Positions 16,447-25,037 of a stretch of DNA of 64,000 nt are shown one piece after another. This stretch comes from Enterocloster hominis (ex Liu et al. 2021) (lineage in GTDB: Bacteria > Bacillota > Clostridia > Lachnospirales > Lachnospiraceae). The DNA lies in the NCBI GenBank assembly GCA_014385265.1, contig JACRTJ010000014.1:107036-171035 (forward strand), in the 5' to 3' direction. The position numbers and the translations under genes are program-made. The notes beneath the pieces are model-generated. The model was given only the letters and a program-made list of their open reading frames with translations, did not search any database and was not told the origin of the DNA. Within the stretch, counting starts at the first letter, position 1. The number at the start of each line of letters is the position of its first letter.

Positions 16447-17601
16447 TTAGAGAGCCTGCCTGGGCCGCACCGCCTGGACCAGACGGAATACCTGCTCGGC
16501 TGTGTCGGCCATATTTTTTCTGGCGTTTTCTGGATCCATGGCCTCCTCCAGGGTGACGACGGAGCGGAGAATCGGGAAAAAGGCGTCGATCCCGGCATCG
16601 TTGCAGGCTGCCGCTTCCCTGGTGACGCTGCCGGAAAAGGCAAGGACCGGCTTATGGAATTCTTTGGCGATCCGGGCCACTCCCACAGGGGCCTTTCCCA
16701 TGACAGTCTGCCCGTCCAGACGGCCCTCTCCGGTGATCACCAGGTCGGCATCCTTCACATACTCCCGCAGCCTCGTTTCCTCCAGAACGATCTGGATCCC
16801 GGATTCCAGGACTGCGCTGGTGAAGGTTAAAAAGGCAAAGCCCAGTCCGCCGGCGGCTCCTGTGCCTGGAAACTCCGGGTCTGCCTTGGGATTCCATTTC
16901 CCGGCGATCTCTGCAAAATGGGCAAGTCCCCGGTCCATGACCTGGACCATGGCTTCATCGGCTCCCTTCTGGGGACCATAGACGGCGCTGGCTCCCCTGG
17001 GGCCGCAGAGGGGGTTATTGACGTCGCAGGCGATCCGGAAGGTACATTCCGAAAGCTCCGGCAGGACGTGCTCGGAGGAGATGGATGCGATCTGTGCCAG
17101 CCCCTGGGCTCCCGGAGGGATCTGGTTTCCATCCCGGTCCAGGATCCCGTATCCCAGGGCCTGGAGCATTCCTGTGCCTCCGTCGTTGGTGGCGCTTCCG
17201 CCGATGCCCACGATGAATCTGCGGCAGCCTTTCTGGATAGCGGACCGGATCACCTGGCCGACCCCAAAGGTGGTGGCTTTCATAGGATCCTTTTCTGCAT
17301 CCGGAACCAGGGTGATCCCGGCGGCTCCAGACATTTCAATGATAGCCGTGCCGCTTTCCGGAAGGATGCCATACTGGCAGTCCACAGGCCTTCCCATGGG
17401 ACCGGTGACGGTTACTGTTTCCAGGGTGCCTCCCATGCCGCAGGCCAGGGCCTCCACGGTCCCTTCCCCTCCGTCGGCCAAAGGCCGGACGTTTACAGCG
17501 GCGTCTTTGTATACACGCCGGATCCCTTCTTCAATGGCATGGCCGGCCTCCAGGGAAGAGAGGCTGCCCTTCAGGGAATCAATGGCAATGGTAATATTCA
17601 T
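16447..17601 (-). CDS. Glycerate kinase
   Basis: A 384-residue glycerate kinase of the GlxK/GarK type, which phosphorylates D-glycerate (usually at position 2) with ATP. The start MNITIAIDSLKGSLSSLEA is the family's N-terminus, and the conserved glycine-rich GIGGSATNDGGTGMLQALG and the DLVITGEGRLDGQT region are present. ATG at 17601 has AAGGAGAG just upstream; 12 further codons to 17637 are not needed. It is followed upstream by a GNAT gene only 10 bases away, so both are probably in one transcript. No glycerate-producing gene lies nearby. Confidence 0.92.
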   Translation of the reverse strand: MNITIAIDSLKGSLSSLEAGHAIEEGIRRVYKDAAVNVRPLADGGEGTVEALACGMGGTLETVTVTGPMGRPVDCQYGILPESGTAIIEMSGAAGITLVPDAEKDPMKATTFGVGQVIRSAIQKGCRRFIVGIGGSATNDGGTGMLQALGYGILDRDGNQIPPGAQGLAQIASISSEHVLPELSECTFRIACDVNNPLCGPRGASAVYGPQKGADEAMVQVMDRGLAHFAEIAGKWNPKADPEFPGTGAAGGLGFAFLTFTSAVLESGIQIVLEETRLREYVKDADLVITGEGRLDGQTVMGKAPVGVARIAKEFHKPVLAFSGSVTREAAACNDAGIDAFFPILRSVVTLEEAMDPENARKNMADTAEQVFRLVQAVRPRQAL

Positions 17602-17611
17602 AATACTCTCC

Positions 17612-18064
17612 TTAAGATTGGTGCTTTTCCATAACAAAGTTGGTAAGTAGGATGCCCTGGCGTTCCACCTGCTGTTCCTTTATGAGCCGGTAGCCCCGTT
17701 TTTCAAAAAAGGGTCTGGCGGTGATGGAAGCGTGGGTGGTGATGAGACCGGAAACAGACGACTCCAGCCGGTCGCAGAGGACAGAGGCAATGCCTTTTCC
17801 ATGGAAATCCCTGTGGACGTACAGCCGGTCCAGGTATCCGGAGGGATCCATGTCTCCAAATCCGGTAATAACGCCGTTTTCCTCAGCCACCAGAGTAAAA
17901 TGCGCCGTCAAAGAGCGGTCCCACGCTTCCAGGTCTACGTTTCCCGTTGCCCATACGTCCAGCTGGGCTTTTGTGTAATCCTTTGCGTTGACCGTGTGGA
18001 CCGTATCATAAAATAAGCGGGCCAGGGCCTCGCAGTCCGCTGTCTGATAGGGACGGATGATCAT
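17612..18064 (-). CDS. GNAT-family N-acetyltransferase
   Basis: A 150-residue GNAT acetyltransferase using acetyl-CoA. The central motif A reads LDRLYVHRDFHGKGIASVLCDRLE, with the R/Q-x-x-G-x-A pyrophosphate-binding loop as HGKGIAS. The sequence resembles the YafP-type group, but the acceptor (small molecule or protein) cannot be told. Its stop lies 10 bases before the glycerate kinase start, indicating an operon with that gene. Confidence 0.88.
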   Translation of the reverse strand: MIIRPYQTADCEALARLFYDTVHTVNAKDYTKAQLDVWATGNVDLEAWDRSLTAHFTLVAEENGVITGFGDMDPSGYLDRLYVHRDFHGKGIASVLCDRLESSVSGLITTHASITARPFFEKRGYRLIKEQQVERQGILLTNFVMEKHQS

Positions 18065-18083
18065 GGCTTTACCTCCTTTTGCG

Positions 18084-18111
18084 CACGGCCCGCATTTTTT
18101 TGCAGGCCGTG
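18084..18111. repeat. Intergenic hairpin between GNAT and M20 genes
   Basis: CACGGCC (18084-18090) pairs with GGCCGTG (18105-18111) around an AT-rich loop with GCA/TGC. Transcription here is leftward, and no T tail follows on that strand, so it is not a clear terminator. It may modulate read-through from the M20 gene. Confidence 0.4.
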
Positions 18112-18121
18112 AGAATGGATC

Positions 18122-19567
18122 CTAATATGTATCCAGTGGAGGCATTACGCTGTCCGGCAGCGGGCAGGTGTAATGGCCGCCGTTGCGTTTTGTGACCTCC
18201 TTTTTGGCCGCTTCGATGACGTCCGGACGGTCCATGGTGCGGACACAGGCCAGAGCCATGACCTTGGCGGCGGTCAAAAGGCCCTTATGGGCCAGAGGGC
18301 TGCAGGTCTGGGCAACCATCTGCCAGGAATGGCCCACATTGCCGATGCAGGCTGTGGCGATGTTGATATTCAGGGTGGGAGCCGCATAGCCCACATCGCC
18401 CACATCGGTGGAGCCGGCAGTCAGCTTGATCTTGTCGGGATTAAAGGGATGGATCTCTGAATCCAGGGGCCGTTCCAGGATCTCCTCCAGCCGGTCCTCA
18501 CCGAAGACCTCGATGATCTGGCTTTTGATGTTTTCCATGGTCACCGGCGGGTAGGTATTTAAAAATTCCCGGGCCATGGCGTAGTCGTCCTCATCCCATT
18601 TAGGCGCGCCTACCTCCTTCATACATTCATCGGCGACGGCGGCCAGGGCGTTGTTGGGGATATATTCGGTGAAGGCCATGGCCAGCTCGCAGTCCACAGT
18701 GGTATCGGTCATAATGGAGGCGCCCCGGGCCACGTTTTTCACACGCTCAAACAGATCCTTTACCTGGGAGACCCATGGAGAACGGACCTCATAGCGGATC
18801 ACGGCATGGTCCTGGACCACGTTGGGGGCAGTCCCTCCTGCGTCAATGTAGGCGTAGTGGATCCTGGCCTCCGGGATCATATGCTCCCGCAGATAATTGC
18901 AGCCCACGTTCATGAGCTCCGCGGCATCCAGGGCGCTGCGGCCCAGATGGGGAGAACCGCCGGCATGGGAGGAGACGCCTTTAAACTCAAAGTTTGCTCC
19001 CATGATGGCGTTGCTGTGATTGCATTCCACGGCGTTGATGGTGGCTGGATGCCAGGTGTATACAAAATCCACGTTGTCGAACATCCCGGCCCGGGCCATG
19101 AACTGCTTGGATCCGGCGCCTTCCTCGGCGGGGCAGCCGAAGTAGATGATGGTGCCGTCCTTTTTATTTTCCACCAGATATTCCTTTACAGCCAGTACGG
19201 CGGCCAGGGAACCGGTGCCCAGGGCGCTGTGTCCGCAGCCGTGGCCGGGTGCTCCTGCTTCCACCGGCTCCTTCCGGGGGGAGGCGGCCTTCTGGCTCAG
19301 GGAGGAGAGAGCGTCATATTCCCCCAGGATGCCCATGACCGGCTTTCCGGAGCCGTAGGAAAAGGTCCCTGTGAAGCAGGTGGGGATCCCGGCGTCGCCG
19401 GTGGTGACTGAAAAGCCCTCGTCCTTCAGGATCTGGCAGAGAAGGTCCGCAGAACGGGTCTCATGGTAGGCAAGCTCCGCATATTCCCAGATCCTGTCGT
19501 TGGCATCCAGGATCATCTGGGATTTCTGGTCGATGACATGTTCGAGAAACTCCAGGTCTTTCATCAT
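18122..19567 (-). CDS. M20-family amidohydrolase, AbgB-like
   Basis: A 481-residue M20 metallopeptidase resembling AbgB, one subunit of p-aminobenzoyl-glutamate hydrolase, and other carboxypeptidase-like amidohydrolases. The metal-site motif is GHGCGHSALGTGSLAA. The Glu pair is in YFGCPAEEGAGSKQFM, and FKGVSSHAGGSPHLGRSALDA marks the dimerisation domain. Two successive ATG codons at 19567 and 19564 follow an AAAGGA site; the first is chosen. It acts in the cytoplasm. No AbgT-like carrier lies beside it, so the substrate is open: a peptide, an acyl-amino acid or a folate fragment. Confidence 0.88.
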   Translation of the reverse strand: MMKDLEFLEHVIDQKSQMILDANDRIWEYAELAYHETRSADLLCQILKDEGFSVTTGDAGIPTCFTGTFSYGSGKPVMGILGEYDALSSLSQKAASPRKEPVEAGAPGHGCGHSALGTGSLAAVLAVKEYLVENKKDGTIIYFGCPAEEGAGSKQFMARAGMFDNVDFVYTWHPATINAVECNHSNAIMGANFEFKGVSSHAGGSPHLGRSALDAAELMNVGCNYLREHMIPEARIHYAYIDAGGTAPNVVQDHAVIRYEVRSPWVSQVKDLFERVKNVARGASIMTDTTVDCELAMAFTEYIPNNALAAVADECMKEVGAPKWDEDDYAMAREFLNTYPPVTMENIKSQIIEVFGEDRLEEILERPLDSEIHPFNPDKIKLTAGSTDVGDVGYAAPTLNINIATACIGNVGHSWQMVAQTCSPLAHKGLLTAAKVMALACVRTMDRPDVIEAAKKEVTKRNGGHYTCPLPDSVMPPLDTY

Positions 19568-19791
19568 ATATTCCGTCCTTTCTGTACGCATTATAGAATC
19601 TATTATAAAACCAGATCCATGTTAAGTAAATAATAAGATGAAACTTTCAATCGGCTTTCAATAGGCCTGCGGATGAGGCTGTTTACTGGCCTGCCAGTGA
19701 GCGGCGGCAGGATTTCTGACAATTCAGCTCCGGGCCGCTGCGGCGATTTCTGCGGCAATCCTGCGGCAGCCATTTACCAGGGACTGCCAAA
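19568..19791 (+). promoter_or_regulatory. Upstream region of response regulator with three CTGCGGC repeats
   Basis: Gene-free. It contains CTGCGGC three times, starting at 19738, 19750 and 19761 (12- and 11-base spacing). That direct-repeat pattern is typical of OmpR-family regulator sites. It also has a short hairpin ACTGGC-CT-GCCAGT near 19685. The structured repeat element starts at 19792. Confidence 0.45.
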
Positions 19792-19900
19792 ATGGTATAA
19801 TGTCTGAGATAACAGACATTATACCATCGCGCATCTGGTTTCTGCGCACACCGCAGGAATCCAGGCGTATAATTCTCCCGGAGGGGTACCGTGTCCGATG
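19792..19900 (+). repeat. Structured repeat element, copy 1 (leader of response regulator)
   Basis: It begins with a perfect 15-bp hairpin: 19792-19806 with 19813-19827 (arm ATGGTATAATGTCTG, loop AGATAA). A two-step stem follows: CTGG (19835-19838) with CCAG (19861-19864) around CTGCG (19842-19846) with CGCAG (19852-19856). Then comes a CTCC-CGGA-GGGG hairpin (19875-19886). The same layout with the same spacings recurs at 30426-30545. The first arm also reads as an extended -10 promoter (TGGTATAAT), so a promoter/operator role is possible. Confidence 0.8.
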
Positions 19901-19943
19901 GATGGACAGATGAGGAGCCGGCTCTGGAAAAAGGAGGACGTCA

Positions 19944-20648
19944 ATGGCAAAACGGATCTACGTGGCTGACGATGAAAAAAATATCTGCTTTCTGATTCAG
20001 AATTTTCTGGAAAAAGAGGGCTTTGAGGTAAGATGCTTTGAGGACGGGGAATCGATCCTGGCAGCCTGCGAGGAGCAGATGCCGGATCTCTGTATCCTGG
20101 ATGTGATGATGCCGGGAATGGACGGGCTGACCGTATGCACCAGGATCCGGCAGAAGAGTCATGTGCCGATCATCATTGTATCGGCCAAGGACTCTCCTCT
20201 GGACCGGATCACCGGGATCACCCTGGGAAGTGACGATTATCTGGTGAAGCCGTTTCTTCCGCTGGAGCTGGTCACCCGGGTCAAGGCCCTGTTCCGCCGG
20301 GTGGACGCTTTTTCCGGCCAGGAGGAGGAAAACAGCGAGAACCTGGAGCTGGGGGACATCGTCCTGTTCCCGGGCAGGAGGACTGCCAGTCTTAAGGGAG
20401 AGGAGTTTGCCCTGACTCCCCTGGAATTCGACTTCCTGCGCCATATGCTGGAGCATCCGGAGCACGCCGCCAGCCGTGATGACTTATTAAAGGCCTTGTG
20501 GAAGGTGGACAGCAAAGAGGTGGATACCAGAGCTGTGGACGACATGGTAAAGCGCCTGAGGAAAAAGCTGAAGGAGCAGAAGAGCTTGGTAAAGATCGAA
20601 ACCGTATGGGGATATGGGTTCAGACTGACGGCCGGAGGCGATGAATGA
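19944..20648 (+). CDS. OmpR-family response regulator
   Basis: A 234-residue two-component response regulator. The receiver domain has the acidic pair near D9/D10, the phospho-accepting D53 in CILDVMMPGMDG, and K102 in GSDDYLVKPF. The C-terminal winged helix (about residues 130-232; LTPLEFDFLRHMLEHPEH, VDDMVKRLRKKL, TVWGYGFRL) binds DNA. AAAGGAGG precedes the ATG. The histidine kinase gene overlaps its stop by 4 bases, so the pair is translationally coupled. Its targets may include its own upstream CTGCGGC repeats and the small exported protein after the kinase. Confidence 0.95.
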   Translation: MAKRIYVADDEKNICFLIQNFLEKEGFEVRCFEDGESILAACEEQMPDLCILDVMMPGMDGLTVCTRIRQKSHVPIIIVSAKDSPLDRITGITLGSDDYLVKPFLPLELVTRVKALFRRVDAFSGQEEENSENLELGDIVLFPGRRTASLKGEEFALTPLEFDFLRHMLEHPEHAASRDDLLKALWKVDSKEVDTRAVDDMVKRLRKKLKEQKSLVKIETVWGYGFRLTAGGDE

Positions 20649-22072
20649 AGCTGAGTATCCGCATGAAGATCTTCCTCCCGGTGGTGATCCTTCTGATCGG
20701 CTTTCCTCTGGCTACCTGGGCGACACTCCGGTATTCCCTGGAGGTCCATATGAACTTCAACGCCCGCAGGGACCTGGAGGCGATGGTAAGGACTGTGGAT
20801 GGGGTCCTGGAGGAGCCGGAGGACGGCGAAGAAGGGGATACGGTCTTAAGCCGTCTGAGGGATGCGGTCCAGACCGGAGCCGGGGAGGCCCGGATGCTTG
20901 TGGTCAGTGAGAAATACCGGGTGGTATATCCAAAAAACTTTGACGACCAGGCGGATATGTCCCAGATCTACTCGGCCTTTCTGAATGCGGCCACAGATGA
21001 TGAAAGCTTCTGGGAGCAGGATAAGATCCTGGAGGAGACCATAGAGGAAAAGGAATATCTTCTATATTATAAGTATGTGACGCCTTCAGAACGGGAAAAG
21101 GACCAGAAGGTGCGCCACATCCTCCTGTACTGTCCGGTCCATGACACAACGGCCATGATGGATCAGATCACACGGGTGGTGCTTCTGACCATGAGCGTCA
21201 TCGCCGCCGCTGCCATCGCCTTATTCTGGCTGGTGGCCGGCAGTATTTCCGTACCGGTCCAGCGGCTCTGTGAAGCCGCCAGGGGGATCGGTGAGAAAAA
21301 ATTCAAGAGAGTGGAGACCGGGGCCACGGTGAAGGAGCTGTGCGAGCTGGAGGGCGAGATCAACCATATGCAGGAGAAGCTGGCCCAGGCAGACCAGGCG
21401 GAGCGCACATTTTTCCAGAACGCTTCCCATGAGCTTCGGACGCCGCTCATGTCCATCAGCGGCTATGCCCAGGGGATCCAGTGCGGGGTATTTGAGGATG
21501 TGGCCCAGGCGGCCTCCGTGATCCTGGATGAGAGCACCCGGCTCACAGAGGTAGTGGACGGGATCCTTACGCTGACCAGGATGGACCAGCTCAGATACCA
21601 GGTGGTTCCGGTGGAGCTGGCAGTCAACGGCTTCATCGAAGAGCGGCTGGAGTGCCTGGAGGGCTTTGCCTACTCAAAAAACATAAAGCTGGTATTTCAG
21701 CCGGGGGAGGAGCATAAGATCATTACTGACGCCATGCTCCTGGAGCGGGCGTTCTCCAATGTGATGTCCAACTGTATCCGGTATGCCGGAACCCAGGTGG
21801 CTGTGGCGGTGCGGGAAAAGGAGGGGGATATCCTTATTACGGTGACCGATGACGGCCCCGGGTTTCCAGAGGGCGGTACGGAGCATCTGTTTGACCGGTT
21901 CTACAAGGGCAAGGGCGGAAACCATGGACTGGGTCTGGCCATTGCAAGGTGTTCCCTGGAGTACATGGGCGGCAGCGTGCGTGCGGCAGACACACAGAAG
22001 GGCGCAGAATTTGAGATCACACTGCCGCAGGATTGCCGCAGCTTTGCCCCAGACGAGAGGACAGAAATGTGA
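20645..22072 (+). CDS. Sensor histidine kinase
   Basis: A 475-residue membrane sensor kinase. An N-terminal membrane segment (IFLPVVILLIGFPLATWATL) and a second near residues 180-200 (VVLLTMSVIAAAAIALFWLVA) enclose an extracytoplasmic sensing domain of about 145 residues. HAMP, the HisKA box FFQNASHELRTPLMSISGY with H262, and the HATPase_c motifs (N box NVMSNCIRYA, G1 VTDDGPGFP, G2 GLGLAIARC) follow in order. The start overlaps the regulator's stop (ATGA). It phosphorylates the regulator encoded upstream. The stimulus is not apparent. Confidence 0.95.
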   Translation: MKLSIRMKIFLPVVILLIGFPLATWATLRYSLEVHMNFNARRDLEAMVRTVDGVLEEPEDGEEGDTVLSRLRDAVQTGAGEARMLVVSEKYRVVYPKNFDDQADMSQIYSAFLNAATDDESFWEQDKILEETIEEKEYLLYYKYVTPSEREKDQKVRHILLYCPVHDTTAMMDQITRVVLLTMSVIAAAAIALFWLVAGSISVPVQRLCEAARGIGEKKFKRVETGATVKELCELEGEINHMQEKLAQADQAERTFFQNASHELRTPLMSISGYAQGIQCGVFEDVAQAASVILDESTRLTEVVDGILTLTRMDQLRYQVVPVELAVNGFIEERLECLEGFAYSKNIKLVFQPGEEHKIITDAMLLERAFSNVMSNCIRYAGTQVAVAVREKEGDILITVTDDGPGFPEGGTEHLFDRFYKGKGGNHGLGLAIARCSLEYMGGSVRAADTQKGAEFEITLPQDCRSFAPDERTEM

Positions 22073-22102
22073 TACTATGGAACATATAAAGGAGGAAGCG
22101 GA

Positions 22103-22552
22103 ATGAAAAGGATATTCTTTATTTTCAGCCTGTTGCTCTGCCTTCTTTCTGTTCCTGTTACCGGATTCGCAGCGGAGACGGATGAGGAACAGGTAAAATA
22201 CGAGGATGCGACTGCCGATAATATGAAAGAGATGTTAAAGGGCAGTATCGCACTGGATAAGATCAGCGCAGAGAACAAGGAGTCCCTTTTAAACTGGCTG
22301 GAAGCAGAAAACAAACCCGAAGAGGCGAAAAAGCTGGTGGATAAGATCCAGAAGCTCCAGGAGGACCAGGAAAAGGACCAGGAGAGTATGGATCCGTATA
22401 CAAAGGCGAAAAAGACCTGTGATAAGAAGCTGAATGCGGAGGGAGCCAATGCGGCTCTGGAGAATATCATCCGGATCCAGAAAGACCGGCTGGAGGACCA
22501 GGAAGAGGTAAAAAAGCTCTGGAAGGACGTGGAAAAGCTGCTGAAAAAGTAG
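22103..22552 (+). CDS. Small exported helical protein of unknown function
   Basis: A 149-residue protein with a clear signal peptide (KRIFFIFSLLLCLLSVPVTGFA, cleavage likely after FAA near residue 24). The mature chain is strongly charged and helical, rich in Lys, Glu and Asp, and shows coiled-coil-like heptads (LVDKIQKLQEDQEKDQES; LEDQEEVKKLWKDVEKLLKK). It begins 30 bases after the kinase stop and ends before a hairpin terminator, so it belongs to the two-component operon. It could be an accessory sensor protein or an output of the system. No family was recognised. Confidence 0.75.
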   Translation: MKRIFFIFSLLLCLLSVPVTGFAAETDEEQVKYEDATADNMKEMLKGSIALDKISAENKESLLNWLEAENKPEEAKKLVDKIQKLQEDQEKDQESMDPYTKAKKTCDKKLNAEGANAALENIIRIQKDRLEDQEEVKKLWKDVEKLLKK

Positions 22553-22585
22553 CCCGAGACAGAACAGAGCGGATACTGAAAAGAT

Positions 22586-22623
22586 AAAATGGCTGTGGAG
22601 TGGCGGCACTCTGCGGCCATTTT
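22586..22623 (+). terminator. Terminator of the two-component operon
   Basis: AAAATGGC (22586-22593) pairs with GCCATTTT (22616-22623), and GAGTG/CACTC forms an inner stem. The T-rich 3' arm supports termination after the small exported protein. Confidence 0.65.
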
Positions 22624-22763
22624 GTGTATTCCGCACAATTTTATCTCTTAAAACACTGGAAATATAAGACAAAGTATGATTAAATAGAAGTAGCGCAGTA
22701 TCCGGCCGGCCGGAAGGAGGACCGCCTGCGGCGCATGCAGATAAGAAGAAAGAAGGTAACAGT

Positions 22764-23660
22764 ATGGAAACAATGGACGATTTCAGGGAAGAGCTGGAAG
22801 CCTCCTTTAAGAAAATACGAGTGGGCGACGTGGTCACTGGTACAGTGATCGACGTGACCGAGGACCAGGTGATCGTGGACCTTAAGACCTACGCGGACGG
22901 AGTGATCCGAAAAGAGGATCTGAGCGAGGATCCGGATTTTAATATGCAGGACGCGGTCCACCCCGGAGATGAGATCACCGCAACGGTGATGGCTACCAAC
23001 GACGGCGAAGGAAATATGGTCCTTTCAAAGAAAGAGGCCAACGCAGTCCTGGCCTGGGATAAATTAAAGAAGCTGATGGAGGAGCGTACCGTTGTTAAGG
23101 TAAAGATCAGCGAGGTGGTCAATGCCGGAGCCGTTGCGTATCTGGAGGGGATCCGCGGCTTTATCCCCGCGTCCCGTCTGTCCGACGAGTATGTGGAGGA
23201 CTTAAAGGAGTGGGATGGAAAGACCATTGAGGTGACAGTGATCACTGCTGATGAGGAGGAACGCCGTCTGGTGCTTTCTGGACGGGAACCGGCCCGGGAG
23301 AAAAAACAGGCGGAAACAAACAGGAAGATCGAAAAGTGTGAGGTGGGAGCCGTTATGAACGGTACAGTGGAGACCATAAAGCCCTACGGTGCCTTCGTGG
23401 CCCTGGAGAACGGCCTCACAGGCCTGCTCCATATCTCCCAGATCAGCACCCAGAGGATCAAGCATCCGGGAGCTGTCTTAAAGGAAGGCCAGGAGGTAAG
23501 GGTGAAGATCCTTTCCACCGCTGACAATAAGATCAGCCTCAGCATGAAGGTACTGGCAGAGGAGGCGGCAGAGGCTGAATCCCACAGCACCTACGATTAT
23601 AAAGAAGAAGGCCAGGCAAGCACAGGCCTTGCCGCTCTTTTAAAGAATATCAAGTTATAA
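22764..23660 (+). CDS. S1 RNA-binding domain protein (ribosomal protein S1-like)
   Basis: A 298-residue protein with three S1 domains: about residues 18-90 (VGDVVTGTVIDVTEDQVIVDL), 100-170 (RTVVKVKISEVVNAGAVAYL) and 195-275 (GAVMNGTVETIKPYGAFVAL ... GLLHISQIS). This is the short Firmicutes type of S1-like protein, about half the length of E. coli S1. It probably binds mRNA or the 30S subunit. The third domain has the canonical PYGAFV and LLHISQ signatures. ATG at 22764 follows GAAAGAAGG-like bases. It lies before the relQ-type gene, but a 67-base gap with no shared reading leaves the operon open. Confidence 0.88.
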   Translation: METMDDFREELEASFKKIRVGDVVTGTVIDVTEDQVIVDLKTYADGVIRKEDLSEDPDFNMQDAVHPGDEITATVMATNDGEGNMVLSKKEANAVLAWDKLKKLMEERTVVKVKISEVVNAGAVAYLEGIRGFIPASRLSDEYVEDLKEWDGKTIEVTVITADEEERRLVLSGREPAREKKQAETNRKIEKCEVGAVMNGTVETIKPYGAFVALENGLTGLLHISQISTQRIKHPGAVLKEGQEVRVKILSTADNKISLSMKVLAEEAAEAESHSTYDYKEEGQASTGLAALLKNIKL

Positions 23661-23727
23661 GACCAGGAAACAGAATATAAGAAAATAGGAAGCAGTTTCC
23701 TGCCCTGTGCAGAGAGGGGGCAGCAGT

Positions 23728-24501
23728 ATGACAAAAGATCCAAAATCCTTTGAACAGGTGGACCAGTGGAAAACGACCATGTTTTTATACAGCTCTGCGC
23801 TGAAATCGATCAACACCAAGATCGAGATCCTGAACAATGAGTTCATCCAGTTGTATAATTATAACCCCATCGAACATATCACATCCCGATTGAAAACGCC
23901 GTCCAGTATTGTGAAAAAGCTTCAGAACGACGGCATCGACGTTACCATCGATAATATGGTGGAATACTTAAACGATATCGCAGGGATCCGGATCATCTGC
24001 TCATTCATGTCGGATATTTATCCCATTGCGGATATGATCGCCCGGCAGGCAGATATCACGGTGCTCCATGTGAAGGACTACATCAAGTATCCCAAATCCA
24101 ACGGCTACAAGAGCTATCATATGGTGGTGACGATCCCGGTATATCTGACCGATGGAAAGATGGACACAAAGGTCGAGATCCAGATCCGCACCATTGCAAT
24201 GGATTTCTGGGCTTCCCTGGAGCACAAGATCGCATATAAATTTGAAGGAAACCCGCCGGATTATCTGGAAACAGAGCTGAAGGCCTGCGCCGATATGGTG
24301 GATATGCTGGATGCAAAAATGTTTTCCCTGAACCAGGCGATCATGGAGATCGGCCGGACCCGGAGAGAAGAGGCCGAAAAGAAGCTGGAGGAAGAGCGTC
24401 TCCAGGAGGAGGCCAGACAGCAGGCCCAGCGGGCGCGGGAGATCGTGGAAGGACAGAAGGCGGGACAGGGCACGGAACCGGAAAACGGAGGAAAGGCATG
24501 A
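23728..24501 (+). CDS. Small alarmone synthetase (RelQ-like GTP pyrophosphokinase)
   Basis: A 257-residue (p)ppGpp synthetase of the small RelQ/YjbM type: a synthetase domain with no hydrolase or regulatory domains. Synthetase motifs are visible: [38 protein letters not shown] (substrate loop) and [19 protein letters not shown] (catalytic Glu). The C-terminus, about residues 205-257, is a charged helix ([19 protein letters not shown]), as in tetrameric RelQ proteins. ATG at 23728 follows a GAGGGGG site. The dtd gene overlaps its stop, so alarmone synthesis and D-aminoacyl-tRNA clearance are coupled here. Confidence 0.92.
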   Translation: MTKDPKSFEQVDQWKTTMFLYSSALKSINTKIEILNNEFIQLYNYNPIEHITSRLKTPSSIVKKLQNDGIDVTIDNMVEYLNDIAGIRIICSFMSDIYPIADMIARQADITVLHVKDYIKYPKSNGYKSYHMVVTIPVYLTDGKMDTKVEIQIRTIAMDFWASLEHKIAYKFEGNPPDYLETELKACADMVDMLDAKMFSLNQAIMEIGRTRREEAEKKLEEERLQEEARQQAQRAREIVEGQKAGQGTEPENGGKA

Positions 24502-24950
24502 AGGCTGTACTTCAGAGAGTTACGGAAGCGTCCGTCCGCGTGGACGGGGAGGTGATCGGATCCATTGGAAAGGGATTTTTTATCCTCCTTGGCGTATCCG
24601 ACGAGGACGACGAGGCCGTCGCAGATAAAATGGCAGATAAGATCTGTAAATTAAGGATCTTTGAGGATGAAAATGGAAAGACCAACCTGTCCTTAAAGGA
24701 TGTGGGAGGGGAGGTGCTGGTGGTGAGCCAGTTCACCCTGTATGCAGACTGCCGGAAGGGAAACCGTCCCAGCTTCATCGGAGCGGGAGCGCCGGCAGAG
24801 GCAGACCGGCTTTATGAATATTTCATGGACCGGTGCCGGACCCATGTGGATAGGGTGGAGCATGGAAGATTCGGCGCAGATATGAAGGTATCCCTGGTGA
24901 ACGACGGGCCCTTCACACTGATGCTGGACAGCAGGGAGCTGTTTAAATAG
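24498..24950 (+). CDS. dtd: D-aminoacyl-tRNA deacylase
   Basis: A 150-residue DTD enzyme that removes D-amino acids wrongly loaded on tRNA. The start [17 protein letters not shown], the [17 protein letters not shown] motif (catalytic region) and the C-terminal [12 protein letters not shown] are all typical, and the length is standard. It overlaps the alarmone synthetase stop by 4 bases (ATGA). relA-dtd neighbourhoods are common in Firmicutes. Confidence 0.97.
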   Translation: MKAVLQRVTEASVRVDGEVIGSIGKGFFILLGVSDEDDEAVADKMADKICKLRIFEDENGKTNLSLKDVGGEVLVVSQFTLYADCRKGNRPSFIGAGAPAEADRLYEYFMDRCRTHVDRVEHGRFGADMKVSLVNDGPFTLMLDSRELFK

Positions 24951-25037
24951 CGGTCTGGCGGGTCTGCACACAGCTTGTGCGGACCATAAGAACATACAGG
25001 TTACGATCCAGATAAAGAGAAAAGAGGAGAGAGCATC

